A stretch of DNA of 38,792 nt from Waddliaceae bacterium. Lineage in GTDB: Bacteria; Chlamydiota; Chlamydiia; Chlamydiales; GCA-2709385. Both the position numbers and the translations under genes were made by a program. This document shows, in pieces, positions 16,314 to 25,270 of the stretch (its first letter is position 1; each line of letters starts with the position of its first letter). The notes beneath the pieces were generated by a model. That model made no database searches. It was not told the DNA's origin and saw only the letters and a list, made by a program, of their open reading frames with translations. The stretch is taken from contig PAQS01000005.1 of the NCBI GenBank assembly GCA_002709385.1, positions 39,425 through 78,216 on the forward strand. The letters are read 5' to 3'.

Positions 16314-17789
16314 TTAGAGAGGTTTAGGGAGAGGAAAAGACTGTGTCATACAACGAAGACCACCCATATTATCTAAAGCTATTCGTCCGCCTGAAACAAA
16401 ATAACTTTCTTTTATTAGAGGATTAATTTTCTTTAAAAAACTTTTACGGGCAACTGGTATTTCATTATCAAAATGAAACGCTATCCAAGAAGAAGATTCT
16501 TCATGATAGATCCCATTTAAAAATGCTGCTTCATGAGAAAGTGTAAGATCACAAGGATCAAAGTCATACCAGTTCCCTGGAACTCGAATAACTTCTAAGT
16601 TGTACTGCTTTAAAGTATTTTCAATCTTCTGGTATTCTTCTTGATGGTTTTTGAACACTCGCTTAGAAAAGATCTGTACTCTACAGAGAAAAGCTATATC
16701 TTCAGGAATTTCTTCTAATGGAATTTCAGACTTTAGATTCGATTTCATTACTTCTTTGACTTGTCTACGGTAAGTTTTGATTTTTTCAAGATCAAGGTTT
16801 TGCACTGTCACTTTTCTAGAAATTTCTTCTTTACAAACTTTTGCAACCTCAGAAGGATCATCTATTAATACCCGATTACCAATAACTGTGATATACAAAT
16901 CAATGTGATACTCAAGCTGTCCAGAACGGGTTCCTAAGTCATCAGGAAGCCAAATTACTTCTTCAATATCTGAAGATCCTTTTATTTCCAATTGAGTAAA
17001 TTCCTTACTTACTTCCAAGAGAGCTGTCCATATAGCACTAATGCAATAAGTCTTTTGATCTAGAAATCCAAAGTAATTTTGAGAGTATAAAAAGCTGGGT
17101 AAGAACCTTCCAACCAAGTTTTTCATTCTTTCAAAAATAGGCGCCAGCGAACCTGAAACAACAATACCTTCTTTAGAAGCTAACTCATACAACGCTGTAT
17201 TAATATCTTCAAAAAAAAGTTTGTTCAAACACGAGAAAGCAAGTTTATTCGCTTCTTCAAATTTAGGGTGCGATTCAATTTGCTGAAGTTTATGAAAAAC
17301 TTTCTTACCTAAATTTTCTATCGGATTTTCTAAGAGATATAGAGCTGTGTAAACTGCCGCTTCTACACCGATAATAACCTTATCTTTTCCTACTTTTACC
17401 ATATTCCCTCCCTCTACATGACAATTCGATTGAAATATCTCAATGGGGATAGGGTTATTTCTTATTTCAGAAAGAAACACATCCACTCTCTTATTTAAAA
17501 CACTCTCTCCTGAAACTAATTCTTCTGGAATACTTCGACTATGTAAAGGCATTAGATAAGAAGCATCTTGAAGAAAACGACCGCCTTTGTTGGTTATAGG
17601 AACAAAAAAACGCTTTTTATCCATGAACCCTGTGTCTCTAGGCCAATCTAAACTAGAAAAAAACAAAGGAATATCTAACTTTTTAGCAAGATCAAGGAAT
17701 TCTTGATTCTCTTGTAAAAGCTCTCCTATAACTAAAGCTGTTACTTCATTATTGTTCTTACAATCATCTACTGATATGAGACCTGTCAT
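16314..17789 (-). CDS. Pentein-fold guanidine hydrolase (arginine/agmatine deiminase-like)
   Basis: The 491-residue protein carries the spaced motifs of the guanidino-group-modifying pentein superfamily. These are DWPRDTGF (residues 48-55), HVEGGNMVKVG (124-134), YHIDLYITVIG (294-304; H295, D297) and a C-terminal GGLRCMTQSFP with the nucleophile C480. Agmatine deiminases end in a very similar 'GG..CITQQ.P', and arginine deiminases in 'GGPRCM..P'. Between EGGN and HID there are about 100 more residues than in agmatine deiminase, mostly helical, recalling the helical insertion of arginine deiminase. The likely reaction is hydrolysis of a guanidino group to citrulline- or carbamoyl-type products plus ammonia; substrate unknown. 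A peptidyl-arginine substrate cannot be excluded. No signal peptide. Transcribed towards CPAF with a 205-base gap. Confidence 0.75.
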   Translation of the reverse strand: MTGLISVDDCKNNNEVTALVIGELLQENQEFLDLAKKLDIPLFFSSLDWPRDTGFMDKKRFFVPITNKGGRFLQDASYLMPLHSRSIPEELVSGESVLNKRVDVFLSEIRNNPIPIEIFQSNCHVEGGNMVKVGKDKVIIGVEAAVYTALYLLENPIENLGKKVFHKLQQIESHPKFEEANKLAFSCLNKLFFEDINTALYELASKEGIVVSGSLAPIFERMKNLVGRFLPSFLYSQNYFGFLDQKTYCISAIWTALLEVSKEFTQLEIKGSSDIEEVIWLPDDLGTRSGQLEYHIDLYITVIGNRVLIDDPSEVAKVCKEEISRKVTVQNLDLEKIKTYRRQVKEVMKSNLKSEIPLEEIPEDIAFLCRVQIFSKRVFKNHQEEYQKIENTLKQYNLEVIRVPGNWYDFDPCDLTLSHEAAFLNGIYHEESSSWIAFHFDNEIPVARKSFLKKINPLIKESYFVSGGRIALDNMGGLRCMTQSFPLPKPL

Positions 17790-17962
17790 CCTTAATACCT
17801 TCTAATATAAACGTTAGAAAGGAAAAGCATAAACTGAAGACATTAAGATCAAATAATTTTTTTGTTAAAACTTTATTATCTACAACTTGCTAAATAAGCC
17901 ACCACTGGACTATATATCAGTCATTATCTCCACATATTTCAATCTATATAAGAAGCCTGGCT

Positions 17963-19327
17963 ATGACTACGTTTACGAATAAAACAACTGTCCATTTATC
18001 TAGAGAGCGCACCTGGCAGTGGTTTCAAGAGCCGGCAGCCCTATCGCGCATGTTCCCTCCTTGGATGAAAATCACTTTAGGAAAAGAAGATGAAAAAGCC
18101 GCATTAGGTGCTACACGGCATATCACAATGCATTTCGCTTGTTTTTCCAAAAAATGGATAGCAAAAATTGTTCAATATAAAGAACCTGAACTATTTATAG
18201 ATGAGCAAGTTCAAGGGATTTTCCGATCTTGGTCTCATCAACACCTATTTCATTCACCTTCTCCTTCACAATGCGAAGTGGAAGATATCATTGAATATGA
18301 AACTCCTTGGTTTTTACCTAAAGTTCTCTTCTCAGGTTTTGTAAAGAAGGAATTAGAGAGAACTTTTTCTTATAGAAATCGTGTTTTAGAGGCTGATTTA
18401 GACGTTATCAAACGTTATGAACAAGAGTCTCCCCTTCGTGTACTCATTTCTGGTGCAAGTGGCCTTGTTGGATCAGAACTCAGCTCTTTTTTATCCGCTG
18501 CTGGTCACCAAATATTCCATTTAGTACGGCGCCAAAGTAAATCACCTCATGAGATATACTGGAACCCTGAAAAGAAAGAATTAAATCCTGAAGAAATCGA
18601 GGGATTTGATGTTCTTGTTCATCTATCTGGAGAGAACATCGCAAGTGGTCGCTGGACAGAAAGTAAAAAACGACGATTGTATGACAGCCGTATCGTAAGT
18701 ACAACAACTTTGATCAATGCTTTTGAAAAGGTTACAAAAAAGCCCAAAGTATTTCTTTGCGCTTCTGCAGTAGGATACTATGGTTCTCAAGGAGATTCGC
18801 TTTTAACGGAGAGTTCTCCAGCTGGACAGGGATTCTTAGCTGATCTTTGCCAAGACTGGGAAGCAAAAGCTGCAAAAGCTAAGGCTTTTGCTCGTGTTGT
18901 GCATATGAGGTTTGGAGTGATTTTAAGTCCTCGAGGTGGAGCACTAGCAAAAATGCTCATGCCTTTTAGCTTTGGTTTAGGTGGAATTCTTGGAAATGGC
19001 CGACAATACATGAGCTGGATTAGTATTGATGACCTTGTTTATCAAATCTACCATTGTATCTGTACAAATAGTGTAGAAGGGCCCGTCAATTTTGCTGCAA
19101 CAAAAGCCGTTAGTAATTACGACTATACGAAAACACTAGGTAAGGTACTAGGACGTCCTACTATATTTCCTGTACCTAAGCCTGTAGCAAATCTTGTGTT
19201 TGGAGAAATGGCAAAAGAAACCATGCTCAGCAGTACTCGAGTGGTACCTCAAGTACTGAATGATTCACAAGCACAGTTCTATTACCCTACACTTGAAAGT
19301 GCTTTAAAACACCTATTAGGAAGATAA
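17963..19327 (+). CDS. TIGR01777-type NAD(P)-dependent epimerase with N-terminal SRPBCC domain
   Basis: This 454-residue fusion has two parts. Residues 1-145 form a START/SRPBCC-like ligand-binding domain (VHLSRERTWQWFQEPAALSR, then FSGFVKKELERTFSYRN). From about residue 157 a Rossmann-fold short-chain dehydrogenase starts with VLISGASGLVGSEL, the GxxGxxG dinucleotide loop. HLSGENIASGRW, SAVGYYGSQGD and VVHMRFGVILSPRGGAL are hallmarks of the TIGR01777 family (YfcH/SDR39U1). The C-terminal part fits the DUF1731 domain. Bacterial fusions of this layout are known; the substrate is unknown. The stop overlaps the convergent malic enzyme gene by 12 bases. Upstream there is a possible TTGCTA/TATATA promoter. 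Confidence 0.85.
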   Translation: MTTFTNKTTVHLSRERTWQWFQEPAALSRMFPPWMKITLGKEDEKAALGATRHITMHFACFSKKWIAKIVQYKEPELFIDEQVQGIFRSWSHQHLFHSPSPSQCEVEDIIEYETPWFLPKVLFSGFVKKELERTFSYRNRVLEADLDVIKRYEQESPLRVLISGASGLVGSELSSFLSAAGHQIFHLVRRQSKSPHEIYWNPEKKELNPEEIEGFDVLVHLSGENIASGRWTESKKRRLYDSRIVSTTTLINAFEKVTKKPKVFLCASAVGYYGSQGDSLLTESSPAGQGFLADLCQDWEAKAAKAKAFARVVHMRFGVILSPRGGALAKMLMPFSFGLGGILGNGRQYMSWISIDDLVYQIYHCICTNSVEGPVNFAATKAVSNYDYTKTLGKVLGRPTIFPVPKPVANLVFGEMAKETMLSSTRVVPQVLNDSQAQFYYPTLESALKHLLGR

Positions 19328-20506
19328 CTCTGCTTCTTCTAAAGCAGCCCTTTTTACAGCATCCCCTACAAGAAAACCAACTCTTGGATTAAGGGGGTGT
19401 GGTAAAATTTTATCCACTGATAAATCTGTCGTTGCTTCAATAAGTGCGTGCACGGCAGCAAGGTACATTTTAGGAGTGATTCTTGGAGCATTTGCATCTA
19501 GTGCTCCTCGGAAAAGACCAGGAAAAGCTAACACATTATTGATTTGATTCGGGAAGTCACTACGCCCCGTTCCAATAATAGCAGCCCCCCCTGCAAGCGC
19601 TTCATCTGGCATAATTTCAGGAATAGGGTTTGCCATCGCAAAAATCAACGGGTCTTTAGCCATGGATTTTACATGCTGTGCTTGAAGTATGCCACCTTGG
19701 CTCACTCCAATAAATACATCTTTCCCTTCAAGAACTGTTGCTAAATCACCATTTTCATTATTAGGATTCGTAAAATTTAAGTAAGCTTGCTTGGAAAGAT
19801 TGAGATCTTGACGATCTTTGCTGATAGCACCTTTAGAATCACAAACAATAACTTCTTTCACAAAAGGCTCTGTGCCTTCAGAAAACCCTTTAGCCACCAG
19901 AAAACGTGCAATCGCATTTCCCGCTGCTCCAGCTCCACTAATCACAACACGAAATGTTTTGGGATCTCGTTCTAGTACTCGAGCTGAATTAAGCAGAGCA
20001 GCTAAAAGCACAATGGCTGTTCCATGTTGATCATCATGAAAAACTGGAATTCCTAAATCCTGCAGACGTTCTTCGATTTCAAAACATTTAGGAGCTGCAA
20101 TATCTTCTAGATTAATTCCACCAAAACAAGGAGCAATGCGACGAACTGTTTCAATAATTTCTTCTGTATCTTGTGTGTCTAAACAAATCGGCCAAGCATC
20201 TACAGCACCGTACTTCTTAAATAAGAGGGCCTTTCCTTCCATTACAGGTAAAGCTGCTAGAGGTCCAATATTTCCCAAACCAAGTACAGCCGAGCCATCT
20301 GTAACAACAGCAACAGTATTTGCTTTACTAGTATAAACTCTCGCTAAATCTGGGTTAGAGAAAATTTCCTTACAAGGCTGCGCAACACCAGGAGTGTAGG
20401 CTAAGGATAGATCGTCTCGTGTTTCAACCGAAACTTTTCCGCCGATTTCAATTTTTCCCTTGTTTTCTCGATGAAGCTCGAGCGAGCGCTCATAGTAGTC
20501 TGACAT
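19316..20506 (-). CDS. NAD(P)-dependent malic enzyme, short form
   Basis: Malic enzyme decarboxylates malate to pyruvate with reduction of NAD or NADP. At 396 residues this is the short bacterial form without a C-terminal phosphotransacetylase domain. Visible family motifs are AYTPGVAQPCKEI (residue 36 on), TDGSAVLGLGNIGPLAALPV, NLEDIAAPKCFEIEERL and IPVFHDDQHGTAIV. The dinucleotide loop VVISGAGAAGNAIARFL comes later, and FAMANPIPEIMPDEA follows. All look intact. It would feed pyruvate from dicarboxylates taken up from the host. Coenzyme preference cannot be read. It is convergent with the epimerase gene, overlapping its end by 12 bases, and stands downstream of the Fic gene with an intervening long hairpin. 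Confidence 0.93.
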   Translation of the reverse strand: MSDYYERSLELHRENKGKIEIGGKVSVETRDDLSLAYTPGVAQPCKEIFSNPDLARVYTSKANTVAVVTDGSAVLGLGNIGPLAALPVMEGKALLFKKYGAVDAWPICLDTQDTEEIIETVRRIAPCFGGINLEDIAAPKCFEIEERLQDLGIPVFHDDQHGTAIVLLAALLNSARVLERDPKTFRVVISGAGAAGNAIARFLVAKGFSEGTEPFVKEVIVCDSKGAISKDRQDLNLSKQAYLNFTNPNNENGDLATVLEGKDVFIGVSQGGILQAQHVKSMAKDPLIFAMANPIPEIMPDEALAGGAAIIGTGRSDFPNQINNVLAFPGLFRGALDANAPRITPKMYLAAVHALIEATTDLSVDKILPHPLNPRVGFLVGDAVKRAALEEAELSS

Positions 20507-20611
20507 TCCTTGTCTCCGTAAAGCAAAGGTTACGATTTTACATTAGCAAATAGTTAATTTCAATACACCTTTACTCAAGATAAAAACGAAAGCTTTAGCC
20601 TCCAATGGCTG

Positions 20612-20695
20612 CCTAATCTCGCATAAAATTCGGCTTGCATGATTCAGATATGAAATTATGCAAGGAAGCTCATATCTAAATCATGCAAGCCGAAT
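20612..20695. repeat. Long palindromic hairpin after the Fic gene (repeat family copy)
   Basis: Arms 20628-20653 and 20670-20695 are complementary over 26 positions with a single mismatch and a 16-base loop. The bases at 20612-20640 (CCTAATCTCGCATAAAATT onwards) match the copy at 13557-13585 at 27 of 29 positions. It can act as the transcript end of the minus-strand Fic gene, whose stop lies at 20706. Confidence 0.75.
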
Positions 20696-20705
20696 CTACT
20701 ACAAA

Positions 20706-22130
20706 TTAAGCCCAAGGAGTAGTATCAAGCTCTCCATTGACGATGTAATGTTGAGTTGTTTCTACAGATCGACGCAAATAGTCTGCACATGTTTTTTCCG
20801 ACTCTAATGCTACAGTGTATTCAATATCATTATCAAACAACGGAGCTGGGAAGCCTGCGCGCATCAAAATAGCACGAACAAGATTTCGTCCAATACGTCC
20901 ATTACCATCATCAAACATATGAATTTGCCCCGACCTCACTAAAACCCATGCAGATAGCTCAAAAGGATCTTCTTCTGAATTCAAACGTTCATGCATCTCT
21001 TGATAAAACTTTGCCGCTTCTTCAGGAACACGCGCTGCTGGTGTAGGCATCATCACGATAGGGGCAAATGCTTTCAAATATTTTTGATTTTGGATTTGCT
21101 GTTTTGTTTTTTTATCATCAGGAATATAACTCTCTTCTTTCCATTTAGACATAGAAGAACTAAATGGATTAGTAAAAAAACTTTTATCCCACTGATAAAA
21201 AGCTTGCTCTAAAGCTTTTGCTAAGTTTTTTGCATCATCTCTTCTACCCAGGCTTTCTAGATACTGGACTCCGTTTTCCAACTTTGAATCACCATCTAAA
21301 TATGACTGACAAAAGCGTCCAAAACCAGAATCAAATACTTGTACTTCCCTTGTGCGATACTTTCCAGCTCGAATTCCGTGATTTTCTTCTGGTTTAGCAA
21401 GTTTCTTATGCATTTTTAATACACATTTCTCAATATCCTCAGGCGTACCTGTTAAAACCGAAATATCCTTAGGACAAATTCCACATTCACTATCATTGAT
21501 TGCAAGTGCATTTGCTTCAAATAAAGCTGGGTGAAGTAGACCATAATTTTCACCATTGTTTAATTGAACATTCATGAATTGTCCCGAAGAAGGATTAAGT
21601 GTGCCTGAGTATGCATATGAAATATCACCATAATCCTCAATCACATCTTTAGCTCTTTGAACAATAGGATCACGTCCACCAGGATATCCAATACCTCTTG
21701 CCTTACCTGACCAAGCATCTGTAATTGTAAGAAGGCCTTGATTACTTCCAGGAACCAAAGCTGCCCCATTACGGATAATACTATTTACGTAAGTCGGACA
21801 AAAAGGCCCGTTTGGTCCGTATTGAGTATTCGTATACCTTCCCACATCAGGAGCATTACGATTTGGTACAGAAAAACGCCCAGATGTCGCAGAAATAGTC
21901 GAACAAGTAGGTACCGCTACTGATACAATAAGACCAATAGCTAATAAAGCAAGAAACTGGGTGTTAGTAAATCCACTATGAGTATTATCTTGATTGCTTT
22001 TAACACTAAATTTATTTCCTGGATTATACTCTATTTTTCTCCCATCTTTTTTACTTGAACCAGTTTTTTTACTAGTGTTTTGAACATTATAACTTTGACT
22101 ACTATACTTCCCACTTATACGTCTAGGCAT
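20706..22130 (-). CDS. Membrane-anchored Fic-domain protein (predicted AMPylase), candidate effector
   Basis: The catalytic motif HMFDDGNGRIGR (residues 404-415) matches the Fic consensus HxFx(D/N)GNGRxxR, with H404 as catalytic base. Active enzymes of this class usually transfer AMP from ATP to a target hydroxyl. The 474-residue protein starts with about 55 polar, basic residues. One transmembrane segment follows (NTQFLALLAIGLIVSVAVP, about 56-74), then an unrecognised region to about residue 225 and the Fic fold to the C-terminus. I find no (S/T)xxxE(G/N) inhibitory helix on either side, so regulation by a built-in inhibitor is not evident. AAGGA lies five to six bases before the ATG. The polar N-terminus plus helix suggests type III export and insertion into a host or inclusion membrane, an inference. 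Confidence 0.85.
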   Translation of the reverse strand: MPRRISGKYSSQSYNVQNTSKKTGSSKKDGRKIEYNPGNKFSVKSNQDNTHSGFTNTQFLALLAIGLIVSVAVPTCSTISATSGRFSVPNRNAPDVGRYTNTQYGPNGPFCPTYVNSIIRNGAALVPGSNQGLLTITDAWSGKARGIGYPGGRDPIVQRAKDVIEDYGDISYAYSGTLNPSSGQFMNVQLNNGENYGLLHPALFEANALAINDSECGICPKDISVLTGTPEDIEKCVLKMHKKLAKPEENHGIRAGKYRTREVQVFDSGFGRFCQSYLDGDSKLENGVQYLESLGRRDDAKNLAKALEQAFYQWDKSFFTNPFSSSMSKWKEESYIPDDKKTKQQIQNQKYLKAFAPIVMMPTPAARVPEEAAKFYQEMHERLNSEEDPFELSAWVLVRSGQIHMFDDGNGRIGRNLVRAILMRAGFPAPLFDNDIEYTVALESEKTCADYLRRSVETTQHYIVNGELDTTPWA

Positions 22131-22321
22131 ACTATTTCCTTTTTTTTAAACACCCGCAATTAAAATTTACAATTTACTTATATATTGCAATTGAATTCTT
22201 TTAACAAACTTAAGAATAACTTAAATTTATAAAGAAAAAATTAAACAAAAGCATTAACTTAATAAAGAAGGAAATAAGAAAAATTAAACATTTTTTTATT
22301 TTTCTAGTATGAGCGAAATTT

Positions 22322-22364
22322 AAAAAAAAGGGGCTACCATTCAATATTGAATGGTAGCCCCTTT
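22322..22364 (-). terminator. Intrinsic terminator of the SLC12-type transporter gene
   Basis: GGGGCTACCATTCA (22330-22343) and TGAATGGTAGCCCC (22348-22361) form a perfect 14-base-pair stem, extended by AAA/TTT to 17, with a 4-base loop. On the minus strand a T8 run follows, which is a classical rho-independent terminator. It also stands upstream of the Fic gene. Confidence 0.9.
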
Positions 22365-22376
22365 CATGACAGGAAT

Positions 22377-24632
22377 CTACTCTCGATTATCGTGATATAA
22401 TGTACGATGATCTACTTGATCATAGCATGTAACCAGGCCACAAGTACCCTTCAAACCATTTGTTGCACTGATCACTTTATGCAAGTACTGCATATACTCT
22501 TCATGGTCTTCATCTTCCTGTTTAGGGACAATTCCCATAAAAGTAAGATGTGCATCTTGAGAGAAACGATTAACATATCGCCAGTACTCAGAGCTATCTT
22601 CTAGCAAATGAACCAGTACTTGGATTTGCAAACGACTTTCTTTGACAAACTCTTGCAAATACTCTCTAAGAGTTTTTTCTGCTGTAGAATCTGATACAAT
22701 CGCGTGTAGAAAGACTTTTGTATTTCTCCAAACCGTGCCACTGTAGAGTGTCGTAATAAAAGAAATCATAAGATCAAAGTTTTCTCTACAATCACCATCC
22801 CACCACAAATCAACTCTACGCCGTTTAGCTCCTCGCGCTCTCTTAAAATATTTTACTGGAGCTTGATCACTATCCTTAAAAAGGATCAGGTTTTTCTGTG
22901 TAAAATGACAAGTCTCAACCAAAGTGTTTAAGCTCTGATCTTCTTCTTCACCCAAAGGATATAAAATGGTATTTGGCTGAATAGGGCCGATACCATAAGC
23001 TTTAATCAAGCTACTATAACCTTCTGCATATGTAGGGGCTGGGTAAACTTCTGTGAGACATGAGATTTCTTCTTTTTCAAAATAAGAATTTAAAGTCATT
23101 CTCACTGTTTCTACACGTTCAGAAGTAGCCCACTCTTCCGGTAAAATAGAAGCAAAAGTAAGAATACCACTTCGACGAGTTAAACTATGTGATAGATGAG
23201 CTAACTGAGGATGCTTAGATGGCGCACCACATAAAACCAAAAGCTGAGGATGCCAATTCATTGCATGCTCTACAGGTGAAGAAAGTCTATATAGCAACCT
23301 TCTCGAAACCCAAAGCAAAAGACTTTCTCTAAGATCTTCAAAAGATGTTTCTAAGTTTCTTCTACTGACAAATAAGCAAATTAACGCAACGATTGCTATA
23401 GAAGAGAATGCCCAGCCTGGACTAATCATAAACATTACAAGAATGATCAGGCTAAAACCTAAAAACGATACAGTCCAAGGAGTTCGAATACTAGGGCGCC
23501 AACTTACACTATTCATTAGCTCTGCACAACCAGCAACAAAGTTAAGAAGACCGTAAGAAATAAGACATGTCATAGTCAAAATAGGAATAATTTGATCGAT
23601 ACTTGTCGTCGTTGTAATCACAATCGCTAATGCTGTAGTAAACATTAAAGCCCAAATCGGCTCGTCAAACTTTCCATAACTACGAGCAAAAATAGAAGGG
23701 ACTAAACCATCTTCACCCATCATCTGTAACATTCGAGGAGCGCCTAAAATACTACCTAAACAACTCGACAATGTAGCTCCCCATATTCCCACACGAACAA
23801 CAGCAGGAGAATAAGAAAAATCAACGAGAGCCAAAGGATCACTCAAAAGCTTTTCTGAAGGAATAAACGCGTAAACAAAAACTGATAGCAAAACATAAAA
23901 AAACGCCACGAAGAGAAGGGATAAAATATTTCCCCAAACTAAGGACTTAGAAGGGTCTTTCAAATTCCCAGATAAAGCCATCCCTGCTTCTATTCCTGTT
24001 AAAGCTGGAAAAAACAACGCAAATACGGCCCAAAATGGTAAAGATCCGCCTTCATAAAAGGGTTCAGCAGAAGCCCCAAACTCTACATGTTCTGGCGATC
24101 CCATAAATACAGAGCCCAAAGCAGCCAAAAGAATAAATAAAATACCCATTTGGGTTTTTAAGGCCCAAGATGCTGATATAGACGAAAGAAGTGCCAAAGT
24201 AACTAAAGTCGCTATCTCTACCCACATCACAGAAAAATGAGGAAATAACTCAACAAATGCGTAAGCAAATCCACTCGCCGTCAAAGAAATAGAAATTAAT
24301 TGAGACAAATATAGAGTAATCCCTAAAGCCCCTCCAATCTCCACCCCTAAGGAGCGACTCATAATATAGTATACCCCTCCTCTTCCCACATCCATATTCG
24401 TGGAAATCGAAGCAATAGATAAACTAGTAATTAACATAATTAAGAGGGAAAAACTGATCACGGAGACCATAGTAAGCAAGCCAGCATGAGATACAAGCAA
24501 GCCAAGCCTTAAAAAAAGAATCACTCCAAACATCATGGTAATGTTTGGAACAAGAACTCCCGATACCGTTCCAAATTTTTTCTCTTCGATGGGTACTTCT
24601 ATAGCGCTTGAGATAAAGGCCTCCTGAAACAT
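22377..24632 (-). CDS. SLC12-type (cation-chloride cotransporter family) membrane transporter
   Basis: The 751-residue protein opens with KFGTVSGVLVPNITMMFGVI, the 'lGt..GV..P....fGvi.FLRl' signature of the SLC12/cation-chloride cotransporter branch of the APC superfamily. About twelve membrane segments span residues 25-425 (e.g. FFPALTGIEAGMALSGNLKD, the unwound TM6 region). A large cytosolic C-terminal domain follows (430-751) with DLWWDGDCRENFDLMISFIT, resembling the 'D.WWL.DDGGL.LL' segment of eukaryotic family members, near residue 610. The likely role is electroneutral ion or amino-acid transport; the substrate cannot be read. The C-terminal soluble domain is what separates it from ordinary amino-acid permeases. 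It is a single-gene unit with a strong terminator. Confidence 0.8.
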   Translation of the reverse strand: MFQEAFISSAIEVPIEEKKFGTVSGVLVPNITMMFGVILFLRLGLLVSHAGLLTMVSVISFSLLIMLITSLSIASISTNMDVGRGGVYYIMSRSLGVEIGGALGITLYLSQLISISLTASGFAYAFVELFPHFSVMWVEIATLVTLALLSSISASWALKTQMGILFILLAALGSVFMGSPEHVEFGASAEPFYEGGSLPFWAVFALFFPALTGIEAGMALSGNLKDPSKSLVWGNILSLLFVAFFYVLLSVFVYAFIPSEKLLSDPLALVDFSYSPAVVRVGIWGATLSSCLGSILGAPRMLQMMGEDGLVPSIFARSYGKFDEPIWALMFTTALAIVITTTTSIDQIIPILTMTCLISYGLLNFVAGCAELMNSVSWRPSIRTPWTVSFLGFSLIILVMFMISPGWAFSSIAIVALICLFVSRRNLETSFEDLRESLLLWVSRRLLYRLSSPVEHAMNWHPQLLVLCGAPSKHPQLAHLSHSLTRRSGILTFASILPEEWATSERVETVRMTLNSYFEKEEISCLTEVYPAPTYAEGYSSLIKAYGIGPIQPNTILYPLGEEEDQSLNTLVETCHFTQKNLILFKDSDQAPVKYFKRARGAKRRRVDLWWDGDCRENFDLMISFITTLYSGTVWRNTKVFLHAIVSDSTAEKTLREYLQEFVKESRLQIQVLVHLLEDSSEYWRYVNRFSQDAHLTFMGIVPKQEDEDHEEYMQYLHKVISATNGLKGTCGLVTCYDQVDHRTLYHDNRE

Positions 24633-24698
24633 TTGTTTAATAGATGCTCAGATTGTACAAAAAAACCCTAGGATTTGCAAGCAAAGCGCTTATTTTTA

Positions 24699-24728
24699 AA
24701 GGGAAATAAACATATGTTAATTTCCCTT
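24699..24728 (-). terminator. Possible terminator after the 24791 gene
   Basis: AAGGGAAAT (24699-24707) pairs with ATTTCCCTT (24720-24728) around a 12-base loop. On the minus strand it is followed by TTAAAAATAAG, a modest U-tract. It lies between the 24791 gene's stop and the SLC12 gene's start. Confidence 0.4.
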
Positions 24729-24790
24729 ATAAAAACAAATACTACCTTAATATTAGATAAGCAGATTTTGAAAAATAAAAACGAACGACT

Positions 24791-25237
24791 TTAACTATTG
24801 CTAATTATAAAAAGAAACTTGTCTTTACCTTCTATTTTGGGACGAATATCTATTTCTTCATGATCATCTAAAAAAATACCCAGTAAATTTTCAAAAGCAC
24901 AATATTTATTAATAAATTGAGGGAATTCATCTGAATCAACCCGTGTAAAGCGATCTACACATAGACTTAAGATAAGCTCTCTCTCCTGACCCAGTTTACT
25001 ATTTTCCAGTTGATTTTTTATTTCATCAGAAAAATTCCAAGACTCACAATCTATAATACCTTCTTCAGAAAGAGTTTTTAAAGGCTCCCATTCAAGGGTG
25101 ATACTTTCATCCATTATAGAAAAATACTTCTGTGCTAACTCAGCAGCCTTATCAAAATGTTTTCTTATTTCAGGAAGTATTCCATTTTCATCAAAATATT
25201 TTTCAACTTTTTCACTAACCTGACTAATATTTGTCAT
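24791..25237 (-). CDS. Small protein, paralogue of its upstream neighbour
   Basis: The ATG at 25237 follows AGAGAG by six bases; an in-frame ATG at 25243 touches that site. The 148-residue protein is acidic and soluble. It aligns along its length with the 25271 gene product: LPEIRKHFDKAAELAQKYFS against LPEIKEYLSKVAEVAKIYFS, LEWEPLKTLSEEGIID against LEWDLLEDLYEEGLID, then SWNFS against KWNFS. The two are therefore products of a tandem duplication, now well diverged. I recognise no family. Size, acidity and tandem copies would fit chaperone-, immunity- or adaptor-like proteins, but nothing proves this. Strongly A+T-rich codons. Confidence 0.7.
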   Translation of the reverse strand: MTNISQVSEKVEKYFDENGILPEIRKHFDKAAELAQKYFSIMDESITLEWEPLKTLSEEGIIDCESWNFSDEIKNQLENSKLGQERELILSLCVDRFTRVDSDEFPQFINKYCAFENLLGIFLDDHEEIDIRPKIEGKDKFLFIISNS

Positions 25238-25270
25238 TTTCATCTCTCTAGAATTATTTTTATTTAAAAT

